DNA of 64,000 nucleotides from Campylobacter showae CSUNSWCD (GTDB lineage Bacteria; Campylobacterota; Campylobacteria; Campylobacterales; Campylobacteraceae): NCBI RefSeq assembly GCF_000313615.1, contig NZ_AMZQ01000002.1, positions 180,181 to 244,180 of the forward strand, read 5' to 3'. Shown piece by piece: positions 47,906 to 57,465 of this stretch (position 1 is its first letter; each line of letters starts with the position of its first letter). The notes under the pieces were generated by a model. It saw only the letters and a program-made list of their open reading frames with translations, ran no database searches and was not told where the DNA came from. The position numbers and the translations under genes were made by a program.

Positions 47906-49317
47906 CTAACAAAGAAGCTTTTGGGCTAGCTAAAAAATATATCCCGGGCGGCGTGGATTCGCCCGTTCGCGCGTTTGGCAGCGTCGGCGGCGAGCCGTTT
48001 GTGGTGGACCGCGGCGAGGGCGCGTATCTAGTCGATATCGAGGGTAACCGCTATCTAGACTTCATCCAGAGCTGGGGACCGCTCATTTTCGGGCACTGCG
48101 ATCCGGATATCGAGAGCGCGGTGATAGCGACGGCTAAAAAGGGACTAAGCTTTGGCGCTCCGTCAAATTTAGAAACAAGGCTAGCCAAACTAATCTGCGA
48201 CGAGTTTAAAAACGTAGAAAAGGTACGCTTCGTAAGCTCCGGCACTGAGGCCACTATGAGCGCGATCCGCGTGGCGCGCGGTTTTAGCGGCAAAGATGGA
48301 CTGATAAAATTTGAAGGTTGCTACCACGGACACAGCGATGCGCTTTTGGTAAAAGCAGGCAGTGGTGCTACGACCTACGGCAACGCTTCCAGCGGCGGAG
48401 TGCCGGCAGACGTGGTGAAAAACACATATCTAGCGCGCTACAACGATATAGCTAGCGTGAGGGCGATATTTGAGGCAAATCCTGGCAAAATCGGCGCGCT
48501 AATCATCGAGCCGATCGCGGGAAATATGGGTCTAGTGCCTGCTGATAACGAGTTTTTGAGCGAGCTTAGACGCCTTTGCGACGAAAACGGCGCAGTGCTG
48601 ATTTTCGACGAGGTTATGAGCGGTTTTCGCGCGAGCAGGCACGGATCGTTCGAATTTAACGGCATAGAGGCTGATCTCGTGACCTTTGGTAAGGTTATCG
48701 GCGGAGGCTGCCCGGCGGCGGCGTTTGGCGGAAAGGCTGCTATCATGGACTGCCTAAGCCCCGAAGGTGCTGTGTATCAGGCGGGCACGCTAAGCGGCAA
48801 TCCCGTAGCTATGGCCGCCGGCATCGCAAGCCTGAGTAAAATTTTTGCTGATCATGATCTTTATGACCGTCTAAACAAACTAGCCGTACTGTTTGCTCAC
48901 GGGCTAAAAAGTGTCGCCACGAAGCACGGCATCGCTCTGCAAACGACGGTGCGAGGCTCGATGTTTGGCTTTTTCTTTACTGCAAGCGAGGTTAAAAACT
49001 ATGACGACGCGCTAAAAAGCGACGTCAAGCTTTACGCCAAATTTCATGCCAAAATGCTTAAAAAGGGCGTCTATCTAGCACCTAGCCAGTTTGAGACGGG
49101 CTTTATCTGCGACGCGATGAGCGAAGAGGATATCAAATTTGCGATTAAGGCCGCGGACGAGAGCTTTGCCGAGATAGTCGCGCAGACGGCTGGCGAAAAC
49201 GAAGAAATGCGCGAGGTAAAAGCAAGGATCGCCGATCTAGAAGAGCGCCTAAAAGAGGCCAGGAAAGAGCGTGAAGCGATACAAGAACGCATGAAAAACA
49301 GCTGGGGATTTGCCTAA
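47902..49317 (+). CDS. hemL: Glutamate-1-semialdehyde 2,1-aminomutase with C-terminal coiled coil
   Basis: Forms 5-aminolevulinate for haem. PLP-binding Lys264 is in [20 protein letters not shown] and FDEVMSGFR are as expected. The family ends near residue 427. Here about 40 extra residues follow, rich in Glu/Arg/Lys with heptad spacing, ending KNSWGFA. The extension is unusual and could mediate self-association. Coupled to the cytochrome and, by TAATG, to the AtpI-like gene. Confidence 0.95.
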   Translation: MTNKEAFGLAKKYIPGGVDSPVRAFGSVGGEPFVVDRGEGAYLVDIEGNRYLDFIQSWGPLIFGHCDPDIESAVIATAKKGLSFGAPSNLETRLAKLICDEFKNVEKVRFVSSGTEATMSAIRVARGFSGKDGLIKFEGCYHGHSDALLVKAGSGATTYGNASSGGVPADVVKNTYLARYNDIASVRAIFEANPGKIGALIIEPIAGNMGLVPADNEFLSELRRLCDENGAVLIFDEVMSGFRASRHGSFEFNGIEADLVTFGKVIGGGCPAAAFGGKAAIMDCLSPEGAVYQAGTLSGNPVAMAAGIASLSKIFADHDLYDRLNKLAVLFAHGLKSVATKHGIALQTTVRGSMFGFFFTASEVKNYDDALKSDVKLYAKFHAKMLKKGVYLAPSQFETGFICDAMSEEDIKFAIKAADESFAEIVAQTAGENEEMREVKARIADLEERLKEARKEREAIQERMKNSWGFA

Positions 49318-49595
49318 TGGCGAAGATAAATTTAGGCGATGTCGTAAAGGGTGCCGAGCAGCTAAGTCTGGGCGTTTCTATCGTCGTGGCGCTTGCTATC
49401 GGAGCCGGGTTTGGCTACTGGATGATGAAGGAAACCGGCTGGACATGGACGCTGTTTGCAGGTATCGCAGTTGGTATCGCCGCAGCCGGCCTAAACATCA
49501 AAAAGGCCTACGACGCGCAGATAAAAAGCCTAGATGAACTAAAAGATAAAGGTAAATTTAAACCCGCGAAAGACGATGACGAGGACGATGAGTGA
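49317..49595 (+). CDS. AtpI/AtpZ-like small membrane protein
   Basis: 92 residues, two membrane helices (LSLGVSIVVALAIGAGFGYWMM and WTLFAGIAVGIAAAGLNI) with the GxGxxxG pattern of the AtpZ/AtpI group, then a Lys-rich and finally all-acidic tail (DDDEDDE). AtpI-type proteins help assemble the ATP synthase c-ring or move magnesium. The atp operon is not here, so the role is uncertain. Confidence 0.75.
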   Translation: MAKINLGDVVKGAEQLSLGVSIVVALAIGAGFGYWMMKETGWTWTLFAGIAVGIAAAGLNIKKAYDAQIKSLDELKDKGKFKPAKDDDEDDE

Positions 49596-50350
49596 ATCTT
49601 AAGCTCCTTGCCGTTTACGGTACGTTTGAGGCTTTGCTTTTGCTTGGCTCGGCGGCATTTGGCCACGCGTGGTTTTATAGCTCGCAGGTTGCGTTTGCGG
49701 GCTCGCTTTTGGTGCTGGCCGCGACATTTAGAGCCTACAAAAAACGCGTAGAAAACGGCGTGCGAGACTACGACGCCTCCGCAGAGGACGACATAGACGA
49801 GTGGGGCGAAAATCACGAGGAATTTCCTGATCGCCCCGCGGAGGCTAAATTTGGCGGGCATGACCCGCACTGCGAAAATGCTAAGCGTTTGGATGTGTCA
49901 AATTTGAACGGCCTCGCAAAAACGGACGCGGAATTTGACCAAGCGGTGGAGTTAAATTTAAACGGCGAAAACGAGCGGGTTAAATTTGACGCGGCAACAG
50001 AACAAAATGAAGCCGCGCAGGGCAAATTTGACGAGCAGAATTTAAACGGTGCAAGCCAAAATAGCGGGTCAAATTTAAGCCAGACAAACGAGTCAAATTT
50101 GAGCAAATCAAGTAAAGATAGCGAAACTAAGCCGTCAAAAAAGCAAAATTTCGCGCGTAATTTAAAGCAAAATTCGCCCAACTACTTCACCGCATTCGTG
50201 CCTTTTCGGCTGATTGCGTATGCGGTTTTGGTCGTCGGATTTTTGGCGTTAAAAAGGCACGGTAACCTTGATATCGCAGCGTTTTTGATCGCGCTTGCGG
50301 CGATGCCTGCGGGCGCTTTGATATATGGAGTAAGAAGCAATGAAAAATAG
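49592..50350 (+). CDS. Membrane protein with a large low-complexity loop
   Basis: 252 residues, GTG start. Two membrane helices at each end (residues 8-50 and 195-245) flank a hydrophilic segment (about 58-190) with repeated SNL/NLNG units, coded by the CAAATTTGA and TAAATTTAA words common in this genome. The family of the helices is not recognised. The loop looks expanded. It overlaps both neighbours. Confidence 0.6.
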   Translation: MNLKLLAVYGTFEALLLLGSAAFGHAWFYSSQVAFAGSLLVLAATFRAYKKRVENGVRDYDASAEDDIDEWGENHEEFPDRPAEAKFGGHDPHCENAKRLDVSNLNGLAKTDAEFDQAVELNLNGENERVKFDAATEQNEAAQGKFDEQNLNGASQNSGSNLSQTNESNLSKSSKDSETKPSKKQNFARNLKQNSPNYFTAFVPFRLIAYAVLVVGFLALKRHGNLDIAAFLIALAAMPAGALIYGVRSNEK

Positions 50351-51542
50351 CTCGATAATAACGATCAGATCGATGTTTGCACTATTTGTGGGGATGGCGT
50401 TTTTGTTTGTGGGAAACGGCCTCATCATCAGCTCGGCCGGCGTCGAACTAAAAAAAATGGGCGCAGGCGAGCTAGAGACGGGATTTGTTATCGCGGTATT
50501 TTTCGTTGGTGCTATGGTGGCTACGATATTTTCGCATAAAATCGTCTCAAAAGTCGGTCATATCAGGAGCTTTGGGATATTTGCGTCGCTTTTTGGTATC
50601 GCGGCGATGTTTCACGACCTTAGCCAAAATCTCTATTTTTGGGCTTTTTTGCGCGGATGTCTGGGTTTTTGCTACTACTCGATCTTGATGATAATCGAAA
50701 GCTGGCTCAACGCGCGCGCCAGAAACGAAGTTCGCTCGCGAGTATTGGCCTTTTACGAGATCACGTTTTACGTCTGCTTTGGGCTGGGCATCCTCGTGCT
50801 ATCGCTAAATTTATCCACTTCTCACGTACTTTTGCTTAGCGCGGCGTTTATTTTGTTTTCGAGTATTCCTTTAAATTTGATCCGCATCAAAGAGCCGCCG
50901 ATCCCCGAAAAAAAGAGCGTCTCGATCCCGAGAGTATTTGCGCTCGTGCCTTTGGCGCTCATCACCAGTATTGTCGCAGGCATCCTTATAAACGGCTTTT
51001 TTACGATGGCTAGCGTTTATATCCTGCTGCAAGGATACGGTGCGAGAGAGGTTTCGTTTTTTATGACCGTCGCGATGGCGGGCGGCTTTATCGCCCACTC
51101 TCTCATAGGTGGCTTTTCGGATAAATTCGGCCGCCGTCCCGCGATAATGTGCTGCGCGGGCGTGTCGCTATTTGCGGCTATTTGTTTTTTGGCGCTTAAG
51201 CCATCTATCTACGCGCAGTACGTTTTGTCGTTTTTTCTAGGCTCGGGCGCTTTTTGCCTCTATGCGCTGTCGCTCGCTCGCGCTAACGACGTTTTAAATT
51301 TAAAACAGAAAAATCAAGGCATCGAAGTGGGGCGCGCCGTACTTTTTAGCTACTCTTTTGGCTCACTTCTTTCGTCCGTGATAATGGGCGCTAGCATGCA
51401 AATTTTAGGCTTTGACGGCTTTATGTGGGTTTACGTGGCGTTGCTTGCGTTTCTCATCGCGTTTTGCTTCACGCAAAAAACCGTTCCGCTTGAAAGCAGA
51501 AGCGACTTTGAGCACAGCCCCGGCACGATGGCAAATAGCTAA
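50340..51542 (+). CDS. MFS transporter
   Basis: 400 residues with 12 predicted helices. The MFS motif GGFSDKFGRRPAIM lies in the loop between helices 8 and 9, with a related one (SHKIVSKVGHIRSFG) after helix 2. Substrate unknown. A C. jejuni gene in the same neighbourhood is similar. Overlaps the preceding gene by 11 bases. Confidence 0.88.
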   Translation: MKNSSIITIRSMFALFVGMAFLFVGNGLIISSAGVELKKMGAGELETGFVIAVFFVGAMVATIFSHKIVSKVGHIRSFGIFASLFGIAAMFHDLSQNLYFWAFLRGCLGFCYYSILMIIESWLNARARNEVRSRVLAFYEITFYVCFGLGILVLSLNLSTSHVLLLSAAFILFSSIPLNLIRIKEPPIPEKKSVSIPRVFALVPLALITSIVAGILINGFFTMASVYILLQGYGAREVSFFMTVAMAGGFIAHSLIGGFSDKFGRRPAIMCCAGVSLFAAICFLALKPSIYAQYVLSFFLGSGAFCLYALSLARANDVLNLKQKNQGIEVGRAVLFSYSFGSLLSSVIMGASMQILGFDGFMWVYVALLAFLIAFCFTQKTVPLESRSDFEHSPGTMANS

Positions 51543-51572
51543 TGAAAATCTCAAATTTGACGATATAGCCGT

Positions 51573-53270
51573 ATGGAATCAGTAAGTAACTCAGTAAGCT
51601 CACAAATCGCGACCCAGGCCGCAGTCAGCGGCGCTCTGCCTAAAACGGGCGGTCCTGGCGGCCCAAGTGCCGGACAGACGGGTCAGGCGGGCGAAACCAA
51701 AAATCTTTTTAAAAATCAGCCCACGCCTGCACAAAATTTGGACTTCGAGGCCGCAGATAACGCCGTAAAGGATCTCGATAAGCTCGTAAACAAGCTTTTA
51801 AACGAGCTAAAATCAAGCCCGACGCAGGCTAAAGAGCTGGCCGCACAGGCAAAAAATCTCCAGCTCTCGCCAAATCTCGCAAAAGATATGAAAAGTCTCG
51901 CGGCTCTTGCCGAAAACGAACCTGATCTAAAGGAATTCGCGCTTAAATTAAAAGAGTTTTTAAAGCCCGTTACCGATCTAAAAAACGCGCCGCTAAACGA
52001 GCAGATAAAAAACTCGGGCATCATGCTGGAGGCAAATTTAAAGGACGCGCTAAACGGTAAATTTAACCTACCTAGCGCGATAAATAAGCTATTTGGCGAT
52101 ATAAAAAATCTCTCAAATCAGCAGCTTTTGGAGCAAATTTCAGCTCTAGCTAAGGATGATAGCCTAAGCACGAACGAGAGCTTTGCGAGGCTTGATCAAA
52201 TTTTACAAAATGCTAAAACTGCAGCCAAAGATACGCTGGCTAGCTCGCCTTTTAAACAGCTTTTTGAGACCTCTGACAAGCTAGAAAACGCGGCTAAATT
52301 TATGGATAAACAAGCAAGCGCCATGAGTGGCAGCGGGCTAAGCTTAAACGAAAAAACGCTAAACAACGAGCTAAATAAAATCTCGCAGCTGCTTGCAAAT
52401 GCGGGCGAAAAAATGCAAAATTTAAACAGCGAAAAACTAAGTCAAAATAGGGGCTTTGCTCTAAATTTCGCCGAGCTAAAAAACGCGCTAAAAGAGCTAA
52501 CTGACGAGCTTGGCGCGCTTGCTGGCTCGCAGGATAAATTTAACGACTTCGCGCAAAAAATCGTCCGAGACGGCGCAGAAGGAAGCGAGGGCGCGACACT
52601 GCAAGACAAGCTGCAAAATGCGGCTAGAAAGCTAAATTTTGCCTTGCAAATCGCCGATAAAGCGGGTTTTGAAGCAAAAAATAACCTCGATGAAGTTGGA
52701 AAGCTAATAAAGCAGCAAAACATCGCTCGCGCCGAACTTGGCGCCGTGACGCCAAAAAGCGCCGAAGAGACGGCAAAGGTGCTGCAAAACGACGTAAAAA
52801 GCGCGCTTTTAAATATGCAGTCAAAGTCCCCAGATGCTAGTCCTGTAAAAGACGCCGCCTCAAAACTGCTAGCCCAAATCGAGATGCATCAGCTAGCCTC
52901 CGCGGTCGCAGGCGGCGTGCAGACCTATCTGCCCTACGTCTGGGAAGGTGTAGATGGCGGAAATATCAGGTTTAAGCAGGGCAAAAAGCAAAAACACTAC
53001 GCACAAATCGATCTGAATTTTCAAAATTTCGGCCAAATCAATATCATGGTGGCGCTTAGCGAAAATAAATACATCGACCTAGCAATCGCGACGCAAAAAG
53101 AGGAGTTTAAGGAGCTAATTTTAAGCGGCGCGAAGGAGCTAAAAAAGGCTATCGGCGAGCAGGGGCTGATAGTGTCAAATTTTAGCCTAAAAACTATGCC
53201 AAAGCTGCGTCTTAGCGGCGTTTACGGCGGTCTGGATAAGCTTGATATGGGCTTTGATAAAAAGGCGTAA
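51573..53270 (+). CDS. FliK-like protein (flagellar hook-length control C-terminal domain)
   Basis: 565 residues: a long Lys/Leu/Asn-rich helical region, then a C-terminal domain (about 440-560) with FGQINIMVALSENKYIDLAI and LKKAIGEQGLIVSNFSLK, matching the hook-length control fold. The conserved partner FlhX follows at once, supporting a link to flagellar export specificity. The main FliK may be elsewhere, so I leave the symbol blank. Confidence 0.7.
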   Translation: MESVSNSVSSQIATQAAVSGALPKTGGPGGPSAGQTGQAGETKNLFKNQPTPAQNLDFEAADNAVKDLDKLVNKLLNELKSSPTQAKELAAQAKNLQLSPNLAKDMKSLAALAENEPDLKEFALKLKEFLKPVTDLKNAPLNEQIKNSGIMLEANLKDALNGKFNLPSAINKLFGDIKNLSNQQLLEQISALAKDDSLSTNESFARLDQILQNAKTAAKDTLASSPFKQLFETSDKLENAAKFMDKQASAMSGSGLSLNEKTLNNELNKISQLLANAGEKMQNLNSEKLSQNRGFALNFAELKNALKELTDELGALAGSQDKFNDFAQKIVRDGAEGSEGATLQDKLQNAARKLNFALQIADKAGFEAKNNLDEVGKLIKQQNIARAELGAVTPKSAEETAKVLQNDVKSALLNMQSKSPDASPVKDAASKLLAQIEMHQLASAVAGGVQTYLPYVWEGVDGGNIRFKQGKKQKHYAQIDLNFQNFGQINIMVALSENKYIDLAIATQKEEFKELILSGAKELKKAIGEQGLIVSNFSLKTMPKLRLSGVYGGLDKLDMGFDKKA

Positions 53271-53273
53271 AAT

Positions 53274-53543
53274 TTGGCAAAAGTACAAAAAACTAAAAAG
53301 GCCGTGGCTCTTGGCTACAACCGCCAAAAAGATAACGCGCCTAAGGTGCTAGCTACGGGTTCGGGCGAAGTGGCGAAAAATATCATAAATCTAGCCAAAT
53401 CTCACGACATACCGATCAAAGAGGACGCCGATCTAATCGAGGTTCTAAGTAAGGTCGATCTAAACGAGGAAGTACCGCCAAATCTCTATAAAGCGGTCGC
53501 AGAAATCTTTAGCTTTTTATATCAAATGACGAATAAAAAATAG
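53274..53543 (+). CDS. flhX: FlhX/FlhB C-terminal-domain protein
   Basis: 89 residues that match the cytoplasmic tail of FlhB without its membrane part: KAVALGYNRQKDNAPKVLATG and HDIPIKEDADLIEVL. The autocleavage NPTH of FlhB is absent. In Helicobacter such a protein can replace the cleaved FlhB tail. Start is a TTG three bases after the previous stop. Confidence 0.88.
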   Translation: MAKVQKTKKAVALGYNRQKDNAPKVLATGSGEVAKNIINLAKSHDIPIKEDADLIEVLSKVDLNEEVPPNLYKAVAEIFSFLYQMTNKK

Positions 53544-53862
53544 GACGTTTGTCGTAAAAGCAAGGCGAGAGCAGGCTTATCGCAAGCGTAAATTTGAGCG
53601 CGAACTAGGAAATTTAAAAAAGACGGTTGTAATAATGCTTTTTGATTCGCCTTTGTTTGTCTTGTTTTTGGTTTCTGTTTTTGCCTGTAGTAACGCATAC
53701 TAATAAAAATAGTCTTATCCAAAACGGACAAAAACCGGTGATTATCAAGTAAGATTTGACTACTCTTTTGCCGTTGTGGCGAATACTGAATTCTCATCTA
53801 AATTTTAATGTACCGTTTTAGCTATCATAAAATTATCCGCATTGTTTTATGTATTTTACTTT
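53544..53862. other. Gap upstream of the broken cheR, partly AT-rich
   Basis: No gene found. From about 53620 the base composition turns AT-rich compared with the flanking genes and stays so to about 54040. The stretch at 53553-53566 shares 13 bases (AAAAGCAAGGCGA) with the queC leader repeat, which may be chance. Confidence 0.4.
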
Positions 53863-54606
53863 ATGGTTAAAATTAATGTAGATAAATATATGGTATTTGT
53901 GAAATTAACTCAGGAACGGAACAAATTTGAAACAAAACTATTCCTAATCAGCGTTTTTTCTGTCAGCCTAATGTGTTTAAAGTTTTTTTAAACAACTTAA
54001 TCTAAACAAGATTGTCCCGGTAAAACTAAATAGAGCGAGATTTATTTTTACAGAGAGTTGCCGCAGCTACAAGCCGCGATCTACTACGCCAGAGAGGAGT
54101 TTGATAGTGTGCGGATACTGTGCGCACCGTGCTCGACTGGCGATGAGGCGTACTCGCTAGGTATGCTCGCGCACTCAAATTTGTTCGACGTAAACCGCGT
54201 CAGCATCGTTGGTGTCGACATAAACTCCGAGGCTATCGATAGCTGTAAAAAGGGCGTTTATAGCGAGCGCTCGCTGCACCGCCTAAACGACAATCAAAAA
54301 AATATCTACTTTACAAAACGTGACGGCAAGTATGAAATCAAGCGTGAGATGCTGCCTAGATGCGAGTTTAACGTGGCAAATATCTTTGACGACGCGATCT
54401 TTAAGCTCGGTAAATTTGACATCATTTTCTCGCGAAATATGATGATTTATTTTAACGAGGAATTTAAGCTAAAAACGGTCGAGCGCTTTCATAAAATTTT
54501 GAGCGATCACGGCAGACTATACGTCGGGCACGCCGATCTAGTACCGTTTACGACGCTTTATAAAAAGCATATTTCAAACAGAACGACTTACTACGCCAAG
54601 GCCTGA
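53863..54606 (+). pseudogene. cheR: Chemotaxis protein methyltransferase CheR, disrupted
   Basis: From the TTG at 54058 the frame encodes the SAM domain of CheR (VRILCAPCSTGDEAYSLGML, DIIFSRNMMIYF). The same frame continues upstream over SEIYFYREL, meets TAG at 54031-54033, and is open again back to ATG 53863 with CheR_N-like sequence (FVKL, IPNQRFF, VFLNNLSKQ). The total of 247 codons is near CheR length, but about seven residues before SEIYF seem missing. The N-terminal part is AT-rich and weakly conserved. Likely a pseudogene; a short C-terminal product is possible. Confidence 0.75.
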
Positions 54607-54676
54607 GCGGGGTAAATTGCCATTAAATTTGATTGATAAATTTGATGTGAGCGGATGGCTGCGTTTTTGACGCGGA

Positions 54677-54690
54677 CGGCAAATTTGCCG
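54677..54690. repeat. 14-base AAATTT palindrome
   Basis: CGGCAAATTTGCCG is a perfect palindrome in the 136-base gap between cheR (plus) and the MFS gene (minus). The gap has four further AAATTT words. It could end either gene. Confidence 0.45.
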
Positions 54691-54742
54691 GATTAAATTT
54701 GATTAAATTTGCCACTTGCCAAACCCGCGCCGCAAGGCAAAT

Positions 54743-55945
54743 TTACGCTAGCTCGTCTTTGTAAATTTTACGCACAAAAAGCCAATAAATCGCTCCCGCA
54801 AAAAACATACAGCCTATCAGTGCCGTGATTATCGAGAGGCTAAGCCCAAGCTCAAAAAGCAGCCCTATACCGCTAGAAATCACCGCCGCGACGCCCAGGT
54901 AAACCATATCGTTATAGGCGATTATACGGCCATAAAACGCCGGATCGCACTTTTGCTGGATGAGCGTGTAGGTGTAGCTCCAAAGCGTCGAGGTGAAAAA
55001 TCCCGCGCAAAAAATCCCGATAAATCCGATATAGAAGTTAAACTGCAGTGCGCTCCACGCTATGACGCCAAGCCCATGCCCGACGTAGATATAGACTAGG
55101 TTGGAGTTTGAGACAAATTTGCTAAGCACGAGTGGACCGACGATGAGGGCGACGGCGCGGCAGGCGTTTATGTAGCCTATGATGAGCGATGCCGATAGCA
55201 GGCCAGCGTACGGATAGTCTGCTAGTAGCGCCACGAGCGCGTCGTAGCTAGTCACGCCTACAACCGCGTGCAGCATGATGAGGTGTGCGATGAGTGGGTT
55301 TTGTTTTACGTATTTTAGGCCGTTTTTTAGCATCTCGCGGACTTTTTCGCCGCCTTTTTTGGCTCGCACGGCGATATTTGTTTTAAGCAGGACGATGAGC
55401 GCCACGCCGTAAAGAGCGCAGTCTAGCAAAAAGGCGCTTTTTATCCCGAAAAAATGGATATAAATGCCCGCCAGTCCCATGCCCGCGGTGTATGAAAACG
55501 CCCAGATGAGCGAGTGGATCTCGTTTGCGGTTTTTAGGTCGTCTTTGTTTAAAATTTTAGGGAAAAGGCTCATCTCGACCTGAAAATACGTTCCGCCGGC
55601 TCCGACTCTGATAAATATTATCATAAATAGCAGCCACATCAATGAAAGCTTGTCGATAAAAACTAGCATAAAAACCGTCACCATCTCCACGACCGTGAGC
55701 GCTATTAGCATTGGTTTGGGGCTAAATTTATCCACCACGATACCACTAAAAGGCGATAGCAGCACGCCCGGCACGAAAGCTAACGCAGCCGCCGCCGTGA
55801 TCGCCCAAACGGGCGCGTCAAGCTCGATAAGCAGCGTAAAAATGCCCGTGTGCGAGAACCAAACGCCAAAATAGCAAATCAGTTGTATGAGCGAGAGGCG
55901 CGCGAAAACGGGCTGGTTTTTTAGTAGGTCGATAAATTTACTCAT
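54743..55945 (-). CDS. MFS transporter (EntS-like drug/siderophore efflux type)
   Basis: 400 residues and about 12 helices. VPGVLLSPFSGIVVDKFSPKP corresponds to motif A after helix 2, and YGRIIAYNDMVYLG is in the second half. The pattern resembles the enterobactin exporter/macrolide efflux branch of the MFS, but the substrate cannot be told. It stands alone. Confidence 0.85.
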   Translation of the reverse strand: MSKFIDLLKNQPVFARLSLIQLICYFGVWFSHTGIFTLLIELDAPVWAITAAAALAFVPGVLLSPFSGIVVDKFSPKPMLIALTVVEMVTVFMLVFIDKLSLMWLLFMIIFIRVGAGGTYFQVEMSLFPKILNKDDLKTANEIHSLIWAFSYTAGMGLAGIYIHFFGIKSAFLLDCALYGVALIVLLKTNIAVRAKKGGEKVREMLKNGLKYVKQNPLIAHLIMLHAVVGVTSYDALVALLADYPYAGLLSASLIIGYINACRAVALIVGPLVLSKFVSNSNLVYIYVGHGLGVIAWSALQFNFYIGFIGIFCAGFFTSTLWSYTYTLIQQKCDPAFYGRIIAYNDMVYLGVAAVISSGIGLLFELGLSLSIITALIGCMFFAGAIYWLFVRKIYKDELA

Positions 55946-55984
55946 TTTGGGCTTCGGGTCAAATTTGAGCGCTAAATTTGCCGA

Positions 55985-56437
55985 TTAGTTTGCTTCTAGC
56001 TTTTTGTAGATGCGCTCCTGGGCGAAATTTTCTTTGATAAAGCTGTTTTGGTTGCTGATCTGGCGTAGCGTATCGCCGTTAATCTCGAAATTTAGCTTTT
56101 CGCGGTATTGATTCGTCACTCTTAGGGTGTTGCCCTCTATCTCGTATTTGCCCTTTTGCATCTCTCTTTGCGCGATCTTTTTTTGATAAATGGTGTCGAT
56201 TTTAAACGTTTTGTCCGCGTTTAGTGTTAGCGTGCTTTTTGAGTTTTCGCCACATCCGTCGCAAAACACCTTAGCTTCGTAAACGCCGATCAAATTTTCC
56301 TTATCTATCTCGGTGCCGCAGGTTTCAAAAACCTCCGTGCTGCCGCATTTTTTGCTATTTACCGCGCTTGCGCCGCCACTTGCCGCACAGCCAGCAAATA
56401 TCATCGCGGCAGCGGCTAAAAATAAAATATTTTTCAT
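55985..56437 (-). CDS. NlpE-like outer membrane lipoprotein
   Basis: 150 residues with lipobox IFAGC. The mature part has the NlpE N-terminal pattern GVYEAKVFCDGCGENSKS and TLTLNADKTFKI, including the CxxC. NlpE senses copper or surface stress in E. coli. Its Cpx partner is not known in Campylobacter, so the role here is open. It diverges from qmcA. Confidence 0.8.
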   Translation of the reverse strand: MKNILFLAAAAMIFAGCAASGGASAVNSKKCGSTEVFETCGTEIDKENLIGVYEAKVFCDGCGENSKSTLTLNADKTFKIDTIYQKKIAQREMQKGKYEIEGNTLRVTNQYREKLNFEINGDTLRQISNQNSFIKENFAQERIYKKLEAN

Positions 56438-56461
56438 GATTTATCCTTAAAATTTTGGCTA

Positions 56462-56467
56462 ATTATA
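56462..56467 (-). promoter_or_regulatory. Promoter -10 element of the NlpE-like gene
   Basis: On the minus strand the hexamer TATAAT, preceded by TTTTTTAG, lies 25 bases before the start at 56437. On the plus side the SPFH gene has a less perfect GCTAAAAT near 56511-56518. Confidence 0.6.
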
Positions 56468-56544
56468 CTAAAAAATTTCCGCTAAAATGGCGATTTTTTA
56501 GCAAAAAGCGGCTAAAATGATGAAAAATATTTTAAGGAGTAGTC

Positions 56545-57465
56545 ATGGAAGAGAGCATCCCGTTTATCGTATTTGCCGTGGTCGTGCTGGCCTTTGCGGT
56601 CTTGTTTTTAAAAGCCGGTATTAAGATCATATCGCAGTCTGATATCTACATCGTCGAGCGTTTGGGTAAATTTCACAAGGTGCTTGACGGCGGATTTCAC
56701 ATCATCATCCCGTTTGTAGATCAGATCCGCGCCGTGATCACCGTGCGCGAACAGCTAGTAGATATCACGAAGCAGCAAGTTATCACAAAAGATAACGTAA
56801 ACATCAGCGTCGACGGTATCGTGTTTTTAAAGGTCGTGGACGGCAAAATGGCTCTATATAACGTCGATAGCTACAAACGCGCGATCGCAAATTTGGCCAT
56901 GACGACGCTGCGCGGCGAGATAGGTGCTATGAACCTTGATGATACGCTTAGCTCGCGCGACCGCCTAAACTCCGCGCTACAAAGAGCGCTCGGAGATGCC
57001 GCCGACAACTGGGGCGTAAAGATCATGCGCGTCGAGATCTCGGAGATCTCCGTGCCGCACGGCATCGAAGAGGCGATGAATCTACAGATGAAAGCTGAGC
57101 GCGAAAAACGCGCGATCGAGCTAAAAGCGCAGGCTGAAAAAGAGGCGCTCATCCGAAACGCCGAGGCTCTAAAACAAGAAAAAGTATTGCAAGCCGAAGC
57201 CATCGAGCGTATGGCCGATGCGAAAAAATACGAGCAAATCGCGCTAGCGACGGCTCAAAAAGAGGCGATGGATATGATAAATGAAAGCATGGCGCAAAAC
57301 GCAAAAGCCGCCGAGTTCTTGCTCGCGCGCGACCGCGTCGGAGCCTTTAACGAGCTAGCCAAAAACGGCTCAAAAGATAAAATTTTAGTCCCTTACGAAG
57401 CGACCGAGCTCATCGGCTCTTTAAGCGTTTTAAAGGACTTTTTGGGCGCTAGGGCGGCGAAATGA
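56545..57465 (+). CDS. SPFH/band-7 membrane protein (QmcA-like)
   Basis: 306 residues: N-terminal helix, then a stomatin/PHB domain (VERLGKFHKVLDGGFHIIIPF, TLRGEIGAMNLDDTLSSRDRLN) and a coiled-coil tail with Ala/Glu/Lys. Such proteins form cage-like oligomers in membrane microdomains. The NfeD-like partner follows with an ATGA overlap, the classic pair. AAGGAG precedes the ATG. Confidence 0.92.
   Translation: MEESIPFIVFAVVVLAFAVLFLKAGIKIISQSDIYIVERLGKFHKVLDGGFHIIIPFVDQIRAVITVREQLVDITKQQVITKDNVNISVDGIVFLKVVDGKMALYNVDSYKRAIANLAMTTLRGEIGAMNLDDTLSSRDRLNSALQRALGDAADNWGVKIMRVEISEISVPHGIEEAMNLQMKAEREKRAIELKAQAEKEALIRNAEALKQEKVLQAEAIERMADAKKYEQIALATAQKEAMDMINESMAQNAKAAEFLLARDRVGAFNELAKNGSKDKILVPYEATELIGSLSVLKDFLGARAAK

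Noticed and set aside
53522-53797. Minus-strand frame of about 90 codons across the cheR upstream gap
   Set aside because: Overlaps the end of flhX antisense, has no conserved motif or ribosome site, and its composition fits non-coding DNA.
50340-55945. The two MFS carriers as one efflux system with the FliK-like gene
   Set aside because: They are on different strands with separate contexts, and the first one has conserved Campylobacter gene order. No functional link is visible.
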